64,000 bases of DNA. It comes from Paracentrotus lividus (taxonomy: Eukaryota > Echinodermata > Echinoidea > Camarodonta > Echinidae). How positions within the stretch are numbered: the stretch's first letter is position 1; every line of letters begins with the position of its first letter. The stretch lies in contig CALNVZ010003426.1 in assembly GCA_940671915.1 (NCBI GenBank), forward strand, positions 20,996,074 through 21,060,073. Reading direction: 5' to 3'. The notes under the pieces are model-generated. The model was not told the origin of the DNA. It did no database searches and worked only from the letters and a program-made list of their open reading frames with translations. This document shows positions 1 through 13,274 of this stretch, in pieces. A program made the position numbers and the translations under genes.

Positions 1-2455
1 ATGTACAGTGTACTGCTCATACATCACCACATTCTATCTATAAACTCATGTAAACTTGTACAATGTATGTTTGTGCTCTGACGTTAAAAAGCTTTCCAAA
101 GTTTGTATATGAGCTTTTTAAAGAACGTTACACATTCCCCTTTTGACAGAGCTTTACACATTTTCCCGGTAGAAATGATCTACCTGAACAATATATCAAA
201 GGTACACATGTATTATAATATACTTTTAAACTCTTTACCTCTGTAATATCTCACTGACTGTGTCACTCCCTCAAAATATGTCCTGTAAATATTCCTTGAA
301 TATATCCCAAGCACTGATTGTGCACAATGTGTAGTACGAGGCTTATTTCACGTACATGTACATTGTATACCGACTAACAAGTTTTCTGAGGTGTACACAT
401 GCATGCATGACTGGAGTTCGTCTATTCACCAATATTGGAACAATAGAAAGTACCCCATGCTAGTCTGGTATTGTGACTTCGTGGAAGTTATAGACCTATT
501 TAGGTTCATCGGATCTATTGTTATTCTGTTCCTGGTACAGACTGGGGCTTTCATACAGAGAAAAGCCCCTGAGCAGTGTTTAGGCAGATGGGTAATAGGT
601 CACGAATATAATATCAAAACCAAATGAAGATCTACAAGTTTTTACTTATTGCAAGTCTAGGCCTAGACCTTTTTGTCAAGTTAGTCTGACCTATATGGTG
701 GAATGAGGGCAAAGACAGACACTTTTCTGCGATCTATACAGGGAGAGCTTCAAGCTGTGTAGAGGCTGATGGGTATTAAAGGTCATGCACACTATATCAA
801 AACCAAATGAAAATACACGTTTTCACTTTTTGGAATCAGTTTTTTTTTTTGGGGGTAATGTTTTTCTGACAAAATGGTATAATGTCCAAAATATAGACGG
901 GAGCTTTGCCACACATACATGTAAAAGAAAAGACAGAGCCTAAAGTTTTGTTGAGGTAGAGAGGTAAATAAAAGTTCATATAATGGTAGTTTCTCACTTC
1001 TTGAAAGTTGAAGACTCTTTTCATATTCGTCTGACCCATTGTTAAAAGGTCAAAGAACGGACTGGAGCTAACCATGAACTCAGTTGAGGCCGACTAGTAT
1101 TTACAGACAATCAAAACCAAATGTGGTTGTTTTTCATTTTTCATTATTTTTCAGTAACATGTATGTCAGAATGTTGTTCAATATTACAGAAAAATAAAAC
1201 AACACATTATTTGTTAAAAGTTATATGAAACCCCTGGTCATGGTTAAGGAGGGCAGGATCAATCCATTGAAAAATACACAAAATATATCATCACATTAAA
1301 ATTTTAAAAAAGAAAGAAAAGAAACAGAAATAATGAAATATACATAATAATACGTAGGCCTACCTACAGCGATTTATCATAAATATATCCTGTAAAACAA
1401 CTTCTTTATGGTCTTTAGTGTTTTAGTGTTACATGTACATGTAAGCCTACACAACAGTACACCCAAAATTGTACAGAAATAGATTCAAATATTTATCGAG
1501 GTATACTGCAAAACGTATGTTCATGTACTTAATACATACCTCCTCTGTAGAGAAACAACAGAGAATTGTATTCCATATTAACTTGAACATGAGGCCAAAA
1601 GGTAGGAGATTGTATCACAATCAAGAAGTTGACAACATTAACAGATTAAAGTCTCCCAAGCACAAGATTAAAATGACCATTACGATCCATGAAATGACTA
1701 AACACTTTCTTGCAATATTGACCAGAGTAAAATCATGATGAGATGACCCTTCATGTTTCAATATTGTTTGCTCACTGTGAGGTCAATGTGTTTGTTGACA
1801 AATTCCACAAATCAAACACAAAAGATTAAAGTCACTCCATGATATTGAAAACAGGGATTGAGCCGACTTAATAGAGATCAAGTCGTCTGCTGGGAATCAA
1901 AACATCATTAAATAATTATCATGTAGATGATATGCCCTTCAATGTACAAGGTGTTGCAGGATTCATATAATCCTTCCTTACCATAAAAAAAACTAAATTA
2001 CTTAAATAATGAAAGACCAAACATGTCAATAGATATAAAAAAAAAAAAAATAATTCGTCCATGTAGCCTATTTAACTGTCTGAGCAAGTCGAAAGGGACT
2101 TGGACTTGAACAGAACCCAGAACCCAATTTAAACCCGTTGGGGACTGGAGCCCGAACATATTCGGCTGAGGTCTATGGGAAATGTGTGTTATAGCCAAAT
2201 CAGCTCGTCTCCACACAGGTAAAATAAGCAGCACAACACTGTTCATTATTATTTTTATTTTATTTTTTTTTTTTTTTTTTGGGGGGGGGGGGTAGAATGC
2301 TCAGTGTAGGGTTGTACATTGTATGTGTGTTTTAAAATATCTAAAAAATATATATAACTTTGGCAAAAGAGAGAAGGAAGAGAGAGAAAGAAATATTTTT
2401 GGTGTTTTTAGTTTTTACAGCACTGTCATTCATATAGAGGAAGAGATGGAGATGA

Positions 2456-2468
2456 AGAGAGAGAGAAG

Positions 2469-2503
<35 letters not shown>
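2456..2503. repeat. (GA)n microsatellite
   Basis: Purine-only GA repeat, almost pure from about 2472 to 2501. It explains the Arg-Glu-rich and Ser-Leu-rich open frames that cross it. Confidence 0.9.
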
Positions 2504-2505
<2 letters not shown>

Positions 2506-2796
2506 AATTTGACTTCAACAACACTATTGGCTTTTGACGTCTTCCAAGGTGCCCAAATCCTTCATCATGAATTTCATATTCACACCTTCCAAGCATATAG
2601 TTGTTGTATCCACACCTTGTTTCAATGTTGTGGAATTTCAAAAATATGGAAATCAATAGTGAATTTTCTAAAGTAGAATGGTCACTAAAGAAAAAAACAA
2701 ACAACAACAACAGTATATTGCATGGTCAAAATTACACAGATGAGTGCTTCATGTTTTGCTAACATAAAACTATGAACATATTTTAATAGAAGGTGT

Positions 2797-2916
2797 ATCA
2801 GGACAATTGCCCCCCCCCCCCCCCCCCCGGACAACTTCCCCCAAATATAGGGTGAGGGTTAGGTGTAGTGTTAGGGGTAGATTTTGGCGGGGTTGTTTTC
2901 AGGGGGCAATTGTCCA
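2797..2916. mobile_element. MITE, GGACAATTGCCCC family, copy 1
   Basis: Inverted ends GGACAATTGCCCC (2801-2813) and GGGGCAATTGTCC (2902-2914) enclose about 100 bp with a GGGTTAGGTGTAG-type core. A C run expands the left end. A relative with the same layout lies at 5953-6065. Confidence 0.65.
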
Positions 2917-4104
2917 AGGGGTAAATGTCCAAGAAGAGATAGTAGGCCTTACATGTTATAAACTTGAGGGGAAGATGTGTACATGTATCTACCGTAAGTA
3001 TGTGGAGAAAAAAAATAAAGTGTGGATCAAACTAAAACGATTCAAATCAACAGCTTTCCTCAATAGAAATTGACACCTTGGTATGCGGCCAAAGGAATGT
3101 TGTTTCAAGATATTAAAGGTATCAGGATTTAACACATTTTATAGTCCTACAGTTCTTGCTAGAAATAATGAATGATAGAAAATACACTACATTAAAGCAA
3201 AACATTCTTAAACAAGTATCTACAAAGAGTGTTGAAATACTTTGTAATCTTATTTTTAATATATTGGAAGCTTCCAAAAACAATTAATATTATTAAATGA
3301 AGAACAAACAAATTATAGAAACTTTCACAACTTGAGTAATCTCTACAAAATTCTTGCTCTCGCTCTCAATAAACTTTGATGAGTAAAGTGAAAGTTTCCT
3401 ACCAAATTAATACATGACAAAAGCTTTCTTTGAAAAGCAAAGTGGTGAATCCATCTAAAATTTCTGTAGATTGGAACCAAATGGGTTATTTTCATCAAGA
3501 TTTGACTACATGTATGTGTTGGTGTGCATGATACAATGTAGTTGACACAAGAATGATAAATGAAATAGTACATCTGCTTTTTGCATCATTTTTATTTATT
3601 TATTTATTTAATTTTTTTTTTTTTTGGGGGGGGGGAAGGGGGGTGTTCTGCATTTTAATGAAATTATAAATATTACTTGAAAGCTGCCCACTGTATTAAT
3701 AAAATAAATACATACAGAGTAAACTCTTTGAAAAGTCAATCGGCCAATCTATCTAAAATGTCATGTAAATGTAGACATTTTGGATTGGCAAACAAATCCA
3801 ATAGTTATGTGATATGATATGGCTATGTGTGGGTGTGCATCAAAGCTGAGAATAACTCGTAAAATTATTGAAATAGTAGAGAACTTCAGGCACTTCAGGT
3901 TACATGAAAATCATATATCCTTTTCTTCCTTATTGACACAAATATGTACAACACCTTATAAATTCATGGAACAGCAACCCCAGAAATCCCTTTCCCAGAA
4001 TAGCTAATATTTTGTTTGTCTGGGAGTTGGTTTCATGCTAAAAATATAACACTACCTTGATTTAGAGTGTGTGTAAAAAAAAAAAGGTATCAAACTCAAC
4101 TGTA

Positions 4105-4540
4105 TTAAAGGGGAAGTTCACCCTGGAATTTTATTGGTCTTAAAAAATGAAGAAAAACAAAAGAAAAATATGAGTGAAGGTTTGGAGAAAATCGACCAGA
4201 AAATTATGAAGTTATGAATATTCAAAGTTTTGATTCTGTGACGTCACATGCGAGCAGATCTCCTATGTGTTATGTAGTGTAAATTCCATAAAATGTCATT
4301 TTTTTCAAAAGAAATTAATTATGTCACCTGTGCGGTGGATATACCATCAAACATATGTTCATATAAAGGACAAATTTATGGAATTTACTGCTCGCACGTG
4401 ACGTCACACAATCAAAACTTTAAATATTCATAACTTCGCTATTTTTTGGTCGATTTTCTTCAAACTTTCACTAATATTTTTAAATTTATTTTCTTCATTT
4501 TTTAAGACCAATAAAATTCCAGGGTGAACTTCCCCTTTAA
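4105..4540. mobile_element. TTAA-flanked hairpin MITE
   Basis: The element starts TTAAAGGGGAAGTTCACCCT and ends with the exact reverse complement. The match continues inward for more than 45 bp (the ACCAATAAAA/TTTTATTGGT and TTCTTCATTTT/AAAATGAAGAA pairs). Most of the 436 bp can fold into one hairpin, including paired GACGTCAC sites on both arms. The TTAA at each end fits a target duplication of the piggyBac or Kolobok type. No coding sequence is present, so it would be moved by a transposase supplied elsewhere. Confidence 0.85.
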
Positions 4541-4839
4541 ACAAATCTGTGCAGCATTTTTACTGGCAATATAATAAGCCTTGGGTTTTTGAATGATATC
4601 TTGGTTTACAAGTACAGGGTCCTGTACTAGTAATCACACTTTATTGAGATTGGGTAGGTCCTTTTCAGGACCACTCATAACCTCAAGATGGAATACTTGG
4701 TGCACCATGAAACCTTCACGTGCTAAACACTTTAACCATGCACTGATCTGTTATGTTACCCCCCCCCCCCTTTTTTTTTTTTAGACACACTGTAAAACAA
4801 TTATTCTGTATAATGAATGCAGGGTTAGTTTATAAGTTG

Positions 4840-5210
4840 TTAAAGGCGGGTTCACATGATGCGACTTGCTGCGATGCGATTTTTCAAAGAAATTCATACT
4901 GTCCAAAGTTTTGGGTATTTCTATGAATACCAAAATTGAAATTCAAGATGATTGCGAACCGTCTTCTTTGTATGAAATCAAATTGTTTCAATATCACAGT
5001 GACGTCACAGCGATCTTGCGATTTTAAGGTAATTTGACCTTTACTCCTATGGCCTGCATTGGAACAAAATTTTAATTACATCGTTCCTTTGCAATTTTTA
5101 CTTCTCACAAGATAACTTTGCATGTTTCAAATGTTGCATTAATAATTCAAACTACAATTTGTTTTAAAAAATCGCATCGCAGCAAGTTGCATCGTTTGAG
5201 CCCGCCTTTA
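4840..5210. mobile_element. MITE with long inverted ends (GCGATGCGATTTTT)
   Basis: The left end reads TTAAAGGCGGG then GCGACTTGCTGCGATGCGAT (4861-4880). The right end is the near-exact reverse complement, ATCGCATCGCAGCAAGTTGC (5171-5190) then GCCCGCCTTTA. Inverted ends are about 45 bp. It stops about 12 bp short of the coiled-coil exon at 5222, so it sits in the intron just past that exon's donor. Confidence 0.8.
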
Positions 5211-5221
5211 GAATAACTTAC

Positions 5222-5329
5222 CAGATGAGAGAATTGTTTAAGTTGCAGTTTCTGAACACAGTCATCCAGACCACCTTGATTAGGTTGAGATGAGATGGTT
5301 TTACTGGAGCTCCTCTTTACAATGCCCTC
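5222..5329 (-). CDS. Coiled-coil gene, candidate exon 20 (36 codons)
   Basis: Minus-strand exon with a good acceptor (...AATTGTCCAG then GAG) and a consensus donor (CTG then GTAAGT). It is open in phase 0 on both sides and 108 bases long. It would encode residues 552-587, beginning EGIVKRSSSKTISSQ and ending QKLQLKQFSHL: a Ser-rich linker followed by a short amphipathic helix. Phase agrees with the candidate exon at 5478-5552 and with the upstream gene. Linkage to the main gene over 11 kb rests on strand, phase and composition only, so it could belong to a separate downstream gene. Confidence 0.65.
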
Positions 5330-5477
5330 CTGGACAATTAAAATGTAAAAAAATTATCTTGTTAAAGCAGAATGGAACCTTGGAATAAGTAAGCTTGTGT
5401 GATATTAGAAAAATCAAAGAATTATATCAATGAAAGTGAGAGGAAAACTGGATAAACAATAAGAGAGTTATGGGCAC

Positions 5478-5552
5478 TTTCATGTCGAGACAGATATGAC
5501 AATCCTCCTTGTTTAGGTTGATATAGAATTGTTCCATGAGAGCTACTATTTC
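5478..5552 (-). CDS. Coiled-coil gene, candidate exon 19 (25 codons)
   Basis: Acceptor ...TGTGTTTTCAG is followed by GAAATAGTAGC. The donor is weak (AAA then GTGCCC). With this donor the exon is 75 bases, phase 0 in and out, and reads EIVALMEQFYINLNKED then CHICLDMK. Without splicing the frame runs about 17 codons more and meets a stop, so this could instead be a terminal exon ending at about 5427. Linkage to the gene is inferred from strand, phase and the neighbouring exon at 5222-5329. Confidence 0.4.
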
Positions 5553-5952
5553 CTGAAAACACAAATAACAAAATTGTCTAGGCTTTTTATATTACATATA
5601 TGTATTAAGTCAACACCAAAAGGACTCCATCACACATTGGCCCAATATTTAAAAGAAGATTACACACAGGGCCTGTGCATTCATATCCGCACTTGAGCCG
5701 GGAAAGAAAATATATGGAAGTATGGAAATTGAAAGAAGATAATATGGGAGGTACAAACAGAAAACAATTGTAATATTTGAACAAATACATGTACATGTAT
5801 GTGAGAAATACTATGTATTGTAAATGAACCATCACAATGCAAATTAGTTTCATAATAAAAAAATTAATCCTTTATTACACTGTAAGATCACCATCACACA
5901 CACAAACACAGGGAGGTTGCAACATAAATCTTTAGGTTATATTTACACGTAT

Positions 5953-6065
5953 CAGGACAACTACCCCCTGGAAAACTATCACCCCCGACCCCGACAACTA
6001 CTCTCAGAAATAGGGTTATAGGTGTAGAGTTAGGGGGTAGATTTTTGGCGGGGGTAGTTGTCCTA
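5953..6065. mobile_element. MITE, GGACAATTGCCCC family, copy 2
   Basis: Left end ATCAGGACAACTACCCCC and right end GGGGGTAGTTGTCCT are inverted. The core matches the copy at 2797-2916 (GGGTTATAGGTGTAGAGTTAG and TTTTTGGCGGGGGT). Confidence 0.65.
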
Positions 6066-6470
6066 GAAAAATATTTACATTCTAAAAATATACCCACCTT
6101 TGGAGATTGAACTGTCACACAGTAATACATCTTCACCAAATAAAGATCAATTCACCACCGAATAGAATTGATATCTGAGCTTTTAAATCCATGTGCTTTG
6201 TAGGCAATCATTGACATTCATGGTGAATGATATCCTCTTTCTTTAGATTCTAATGTAATCTTCTTCCTTGTTCAAAGAAAACAATTCTCAATGTATCAAA
6301 GTGAACACGTTGCTGTCTAGATACATTAATGTACAATGTAAATGTAGAAGTTCAGGTTCAAATCCCTCCTGGTTCAAGGCTTTTGTCCGTCTTATTTTTC
6401 AGTCATATGCGGTTCATGCAGCCAATATGAAACACTAGAAGTAAAACTTCTTTCTCCACAACTAAATTCT

Positions 6471-6915
6471 CTCTTTCCCATAGGCTTCAACACAGGGACC
6501 ACCTGATTCCGGCTGATAAGGGGTTAAAAACAAAACTAAGTTAACACCAGGAATGGAAGTCAGCATGAATTAATGATCATTTACAAATGAGATACGTTGA
6601 CAAAGCTCGAGCAAAACTATCTAATGGTGTCCAGTGATGAAACAAGAGTACTGAAATCAGATTCTCCCTTCTATAATTTCAGAGCTTAACCTTTCGACAT
6701 CTAAATTCTCACTTTTTCATAGGCTCAACACAGGAACCACCTAATTTCAGCTGATAATGGGTTAAAAACAAAACTTCATTATGGATAACACCAGGAATGG
6801 AAATCAGCATGAATTAATGATCCTTTACAAATGAGATATGATGACAAAGCTCAAGCAAAAACTATATGTCTTGGTGTCCAGTGATGAAATAGAATCCTGA
6901 AAACAGATTCTTCCT
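6471..6915 (+). repeat. Two-copy tandem duplication, about 237 bp period
   Basis: Copy 1 (about 6471-6672) and copy 2 (about 6708-6915) share long stretches: CATAGGCT-CAACACAGG, AACACCAGGAATGGAA, TCAGCATGAATTAATGATC and GGTGTCCAGTGATGAAA. Divergence is moderate, with small indels. No coding potential is seen. Confidence 0.85.
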
Positions 6916-7897
6916 TCTTCTGTTATTTCAGAGGTTTCAGCGCATTTTGGCCATGATTCCAGGAAACAACATGCGGATCAGGAAACAGCTGAAACGTTTG
7001 TCAAAGTCCTGTGAATATACTCTCATCTATTGACATTGTTTTCTGCCGAAGGAGAAGACAAAAAGCAAATATAGTTCCTGATATAGTTTAACACTGTTTC
7101 CAACAATTTCCTTAATTTTGACCAAAGAAATTCATGAAAAATTTATCATCAAATAATTTGCTAGATCATTTGTCAAACTTTTCCCATAGGCAACTTTGAT
7201 TGGGTTGTATGAAGACCTCTATTTGTTTTTAACCAGATATCTAGCTTATAGTCAGGTGATCAACAACAGTATTTTGCTACGGACACCCCTAACCCCCCCC
7301 CCCCCTTTACCAAGAGCCCTGGGTCAAGTTATGTGAGGACAAGTAATTAAAACATTTGAATATTTCCCATAATAACCAAACTGCATACTAACAAATTAGT
7401 GATAATAATACCAGCAATTCATCTCATTTCGACTGTGCACAGTCATGTAGGCCCACGTGAAATCCAAGCTTAACTTTATTTGAACTTGAACACTTAATAG
7501 TGGTATACTGCCATTTTCTGAGAAACTGGCTTACATGTAGTAATCAAGACCAGCAAATTATCAATATACTGGTAGAACTCGGCTTTGATACATTTGTACC
7601 ATTCAAGGCACCATGTAAAGCATGTACTTGTTCACGTACAAATTGTACACATTACTGGAGTCACATGAGGGAGTTCAATAGTCAAAAGAATGTTTACAAA
7701 TACAGTGCAAGGTACATTGTATGTGCTGGAATGCTAAAACCATTGAAGGTGTAGAGTGCAACTAGTGCCCATATCACATGAGAATATTAAAGATTCTATT
7801 TCACGACATACATTGTACACCATACATGTACAAAAACTTCTTCAGAAAAAAACTTTTTGACAAGAGTCTTTCTATCATGATAATCCTTTTCTTTCAG

Positions 7898-8042
7898 GAT
7901 ATTAATGATATCACACCTGGGAATGTTATGGAAGCTCCCTTCAGAAAACAAATCCTTAACAAAGTCTCATTGCTTGAAAAGTTTTTGGGGAAAAGACTAG
8001 ACATGCCAATATCTTTTCAACTGGAAATAACACATAGTTTTG
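7898..8042 (+). CDS. Orphan exon-like segment, plus strand, unrecognised
   Basis: A strong plus-strand acceptor (CCTTTTCTTTCAG) precedes 145 bases that are open throughout and end at TTTTG followed by GTAAAT, an acceptable donor. The frame reads DINDITPGNVMEAPFRKQIL then NKVSLLEKFLGKRLDMPISF then QLEITHSF. Amino-acid composition is normal, unlike the surrounding open frames. I do not recognise the family and found no clear partner exon; a weak open segment at about 7546-7610 (QQIINILVELGFDTFVPFK) could be one. It lies inside or downstream of the minus-strand gene, so it may be a nested gene, a domesticated or decayed transposon exon, or chance. Confidence 0.4.
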
Positions 8043-9329
8043 GTAAATATTCAAGCCTGACAAGTACACTGTAGGATCTCTTATTAACATAACCATGAAA
8101 GATCTACAGCCTTGCAGAATTTTCACTTTTTAAAAATGGCAAAACCAAAGAGAACTCTTGTTTAAAAGGAAAAGTTATTTTTCAAACCGATCACATGGCA
8201 TATAGAAATTTGACATTCTTCTACGATACCACTTGATAGACTCCTGAACTCCTTCATGAACAAACATACTTGAAGACACAATAGCATGAAGGTCAACATG
8301 ACATTTCCAAAGTACACCAAAAAACACACATTTTGATCCAAAAAGTGGGTCCTATAATCCTCTTCGTACGATCGAAATCTGAATTTAGCAATCGGGCCTG
8401 TCTGATCCACATACACATGTAACCCACCAACAGAAGTCTGTCATCGCTATCTATATCTAATTCTAAACAGTTAATATTTGCACTTTGGATTTCAATTCAA
8501 ACTTTGTCCTCTCTTTTACAGTTTATTTATTCTTGAGCCCTCTGCTATTTTGTTTATGGATCAGAGCTCAAAGGCTGAATAACTGGATACAGAACTGTCA
8601 GATTCTGATCAGATTGGAAATAAAAAAGAATAACTGTAAAACTATGAACATACTGTAGAATGAGCGGATTTCAAATTGTAATTTTGATTCTAGAAATGTA
8701 CATGTAGGATTACATAACTTGAAGAGGAGTAGTACACCTGTGTGGATTAACTCAGCAATTGTGTCTAATAATATTAAAGTGTAACCATACATAAGAAGAA
8801 AAAAAAAAAGGAGCAGCAAATATTCGCGGTACATTTATTTTCGCGGATTTCGCGCAAAGATCGTACGGCGCGAATTTAAAAACACGCAAATATATGAGCA
8901 TGATTTCTTATGCATGCTTTGAATGGTGGTAATTGCATTCGTACATAAACTCAGCGTGAATTTAAGAACCCGCAAATATGTTTTGCTGCCTCTAAGCGCA
9001 AAAAATTAATCGCGCGAAAATAACAGCGAATACAGTAGTTGTTTATTAGAGAGTGCAATAATCTCCTGTCATAAGTTGCAGAAAGTAAACCAAACTCATT
9101 CAAAACTAATTTTAACAATTTGAACTGATTACAGAAGAAAGTTAATTTCAATCCACTATTTAACTGCACAAGGCCTCTATCTTTAATATTCATTTCAAAC
9201 AGGGGACACTGAGAAGCAAATAATACTTGAAAGCTATGTACATGTATATGTAGCTACATGTACCAAAGTATGATTACCAAGGTATTTTAAAGTATTTATC
9301 AAAGTCAGAAACAGTATTGGTGATTCATC

Positions 9330-10143
9330 GGTGAAATGAGATTACCAGTAGGGCCTATATTACAAAACTTTGAGAGATGTTTTGCTACTTTATTTGGGTA
9401 CTTACAAAGAATGTATTTAAAAAATCAAGAGAGCTTTAAAGTTTGAAATTCATGTAGGCCCATACATGTACATGGATGTATATATTTAAAAAGTGTATAA
9501 AGCCAACAGTAACTTCAGTAAACATTACCGCTCAATACAAAATAGACCATTGACAATATTACTAATTTTTCATGTGGAAACAGAAGCCAAGGTAAAATCA
9601 TATCTATAGATAAAATCATAAGACTACCGACCGGTGCAATATTTGTATTTCCTGTTTGATGAAGAGACTTTGGGTATCATGTCAATAGACAATGTCAATA
9701 CGATAACTGATTCGGATCAATAACAGAAAAACAGTCCTTCTGGTGGAAACAAATAAATTAATAAGTGTTCAATTGGTTGCATTATTCACTTTTAATAATT
9801 TACTTATCCATTTTATTTTGACTAGCCGGCTCCAATTCACGAAAGTTTCATGTCGCGAATGTTCCTGGTTTTACAGTAGTGAAATGAGATTATCAGTAGG
9901 CCTACAATGTATATTACAATGTGAAAACAGAAACCAAGGTGAGACCTAGCAAATTTAAAGATAAAATCAAAAGACTACCGGTGCAATATTTGTATTTCCT
10001 GAGACTTTGGGTATCATGTCAATAGACAGTGTCAATATGACAATTCATGGAGATCAATATCAATAGTACAGTCCTTGTGATGGAACAAATAAAATAATAA
10101 CTGTTTAATTGGTTGCATTATTGACTTTTAATAATTTACTTTT
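9330..10143. repeat. Imperfect tandem duplication
   Basis: Block 9560-9808 recurs at 9925-10143: GACTACCG...GTGCAATATTTGTATTTCCTG, GAGACTTTGGGTATCATGTC, AATTGGTTGCATTATT and CTTTTAATAATTTACTT. The preceding GTGAAATGAGATTA-CAGTAGGCCTA word at 9331 recurs near 9880. The copies differ by several indels. Confidence 0.8.
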
Positions 10144-11179
10144 GTTTTGATATTGCACTATCAGTTTCATTTTTACAAGTCTTTGGAAAGGCAGGTGGCA
10201 GTCTTAGACCATTTTCCTATATATACAGAGAGCAGTTTTAAAACTAGTAAATATGGTGTGATATACATGTAGGCATGCACTTATCAAGAGTTGCATAAGG
10301 ATGAAGGTAAGTACCAAGCTGGAACTTCAACAAGACATCCACATCCAAATTCCACAGGGTACAAAATCATCAAATTGATAGACACTAATCCATATTGCAC
10401 AGCACAGCATGTGACAAGAAGAAACCATTTCAACAAGAAGTTCCAGTGTCAATTCCATTCCATCTTTTGATATGATCCACAGTGTCCAACAGAGTAAAAG
10501 GGATGAAAAAGCAGGGCTCAAATTTAGCAGTGGTCCTAGGGCCAATGGCCACCTGGAAGTTTGTTGGGCCACCTGAAATGAGGCAAAACTCCATTCAATT
10601 ATGTAGACTGCATACTCAAAATGTCTTTACGGAGCACCTTAAGAAAAATGTCACATGTAAGTGTGCGCCCTGAAAAGGCACAGATATTCCCACATTGACG
10701 CGAAATACATTTTTCACTGACCACTTGTCCATCTTATTTTTCTTTCCAATTTGAAAGGATTGTCATAACATTAACAGGCCAATTCTCCTTGAAAAGTTAC
10801 AATCAAATTGGTTTCTTTTCGTCAAATAGGACATTTCCCCTGAAATATGGCACAAAGTTATTTGTTTAACTTTTGTACAGAAAATTTTGGTGCAAACCTT
10901 TGAGCCATGAAGATTCAGCCTACAAAATGCATCCATTTGAACTGTGGACATATAAAGTAAAGTAGAAATAGACTATGAAATTAATCTTGATACATTTTCA
11001 CAATTCTCTCTTTTAACCTTCATTTATCGTAAATAAAGAGTAACAAATAAAAGAGATGTGTATTATTAAATCCAAAAGAGATTGAGCCAATGATTATTCC
11101 ATGCATCCCTTAAATCCAAGGAAAAAGAAATTTTGTTCAACAAGAACCACAAAGAAATGATCCAATCCTCCTTGAATTT

Positions 11180-11640
11180 TGATAATAAAGCAGGATGAGA
11201 AATATACTTGATTGTTTGATTCCATTTAATGAAATAAACAATTACTTGTAAAGATTTGACAAGGTACTGTACAAAGATACCAGGATCGAACATCTAAATA
11301 TTCCTTGTGAAGTTTCGAGACCGTACTCCTGCACACACAAAGTAACCAAGAATTAACTTTTCTGTTCCTGGAAAATTTCTGAGACAGAAAATTGTGAAGG
11401 AAAATAATATATATAGCAGGATGAGAAGTGTTCTTGATTGTTTAACCAACAAGATTAACTACTTGTATAGAAGTACAAAGAGACCAGGATCACACAGTAT
11501 CTATTCCATGTGAAGTTCCCAGACTGTACTCCTGCACACACCAATTATTCAACATTGAACATCTACTCCTCTTGAAGTTCCGAGACTGTACACACCAAGT
11601 AACCAATATTGAGCATCCATTCCTCATAAAGTTCCAAGAC
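11180..11640. repeat. Imperfect tandem duplication, about 230 bp period
   Basis: AGCAGGATGAGAA...CTTGATTGTTT...TACAAAGA-ACCAGGATC...GAAGTT-C-AGAC-GTACTCCTGCACACAC occurs at about 11190-11340 and 11417-11545. Shorter echoes (GAAGTTCCGAGACTGTACACACCAAGTAACCAA, TAAAGTTCCAAGACTGTA) follow to 11645. Confidence 0.75.
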
Positions 11641-13253
11641 TGTATGGCCCAACTGGGACAGATACTCCGACCTCCAGTAAATCCTTGCGGTACATTTACG
11701 GGCACACTTTGCAGACAAAGGCCCAAGGATCTAATAATCAATGGTGTATTGATCAACCTGGTATCACGTACAGGGGAATCGATGAGAGCATGCATTCAGT
11801 GGAAAGAGATACAAGGAATGCTACACTTGACTTAACAAAGAGGACATCAACTCCCCATCACAAAGACTACATCTTCATTTCACTCACACCTGGGCCGTGT
11901 CTCCTAAAGCGTTGCGTAAAAAGGAAATCAATCGCAACTTTGGATGATAAATGACGAATGAAAAGCGATTGCAAGGAGTCAGGGCCTCTTTCTTTCTTTG
12001 ACATAAGCTTTTAATCTTCCTTCTTTTCTTTGTTGGCACTTCGTATGTCTAATGGACAGTGAAATCTACAGACAGCTCAAGGGATGGGAGAAACATTGGT
12101 CTTAACAGGTTCCTTGAACTAATGCCAAATCAATAAGATATCAAAAAGAAATGCTGATGTGGCCTTATATGGTCAATATAAAGACAGGTTTTAATGTATT
12201 GTTTGTATATTCCTTTTTGTCCAATATAAACATTAGTTATTGATTTGACTTGTGTAATTATTTCATCCCTGGCTATATCCACACTATTCAATTTTCATAG
12301 GAATTCAGATCAAACTTTTCATGGTTTGTCTGGAGTTGACAAGCAGGGCTCCACATCTAAAGAAAATATCAAAGGGGGGGGGGGGCAGGTCAGCATATTT
12401 GTGTCCACGAGGGCCCATTTTGAGGGGAGGGGGCTCCACAGCTCAAGACTTTACATGCATAGATCCAAAAAGGGTGGCTCAATGCCAATTTTTACACTTG
12501 CACTTGTTATGGGGCACTTTTTCTAAGTTTTCTTGTGAGGGAGTGCCTGTTGGCCAACCTGGATCCAACCTTGCTTGTGTTATCCTGCCATATCTACTGA
12601 CACCTGCTTCATACAGGCGTATGTTGTGCTGAAGACATCATGCATGCATGGAAACAAAGCAAACTTACCTAATATACAACTGTAATTGTAATGAAAATCT
12701 CACCACCTTTTCTCATAGAAAAATGTACACTGTGGACCCATTCACCAAACTTACATGTACATGTCAAGGCCTAAATACAGTTATTTTCTAAATGGACCAG
12801 ACAGAAACATTTTGACTCAAGTGGTCATTTAATAGAAGAAGTGTTTTATTATTGTTTACCAATATGTAGCCAGAATATTGTGCAGTACAAATTTTGAAAC
12901 TGCAAGAAAAAGAGAGTCCTACAATAAATACTCAAGCAAAATGTTGGTAAATTTATTTTCAGTTCACTGCCAGATTGATATGATTTTTTTTATAAAGTTT
13001 TTGTAGGATATGTATGTTTTTGAACCAGCAACAATTGATCAATGTTAGCCTAATATAGGTATGAAAAGGGATTAAAGCTTTTTGTAAAGTTATTATCTTA
13101 TGAAGTATGACAGCTAGCAAAAGGGACCAGAAACTGCACAACCATGTCAGTAAACCACAATATAAAGGATTCAGTAAGCATGAGAAGAAAGTTCTATTTT
13201 TAGACTGATTGATCAATAACAATCAATGTGAGATATTTTGGGTGTGGTGAAAT

Positions 13254-13274
13254 GGGGGGGGGGGGGGGGGGGGG
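13254..13274. repeat. G homopolymer run
   Basis: About 21 consecutive G, one of many G or C runs of ten or more bases in the window. Confidence 0.95.

Larger units (their letters stand above)
1..5221. other. 3' flank or terminal introns of the coiled-coil gene, no supported exon
   Basis: No convincing exon was found here on either strand. The open frames are short and end in low-complexity sequence. The stretch contains MITEs at about 2797-2916, 4105-4540 and 4840-5210, a GA microsatellite at 2456-2503, and T-run/G-run junctions near 839-855, 2262-2292 and 3609-3640. A 28-base segment at 256-283 has an acceptor-like and a donor-like edge on the minus strand, but it is open only in a phase that does not fit the preceding exon. 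The minus-strand gene must finish here or beyond the window edge. Confidence 0.5.

Noticed and set aside
6088..6139. Eleven-codon micro-exon MYYCVTVQSPK with a GTGGGT donor, minus strand
   Set aside because: The acceptor is poor and nothing beyond phase links it to the gene.
6939..7033. Plus-strand segment RFQRILAMIPGNNMRIRKQL after a good acceptor
   Set aside because: It ends at a TGA after about 33 codons, has no partner exon, and similar acceptor-like sites occur in the adjoining tandem repeat.
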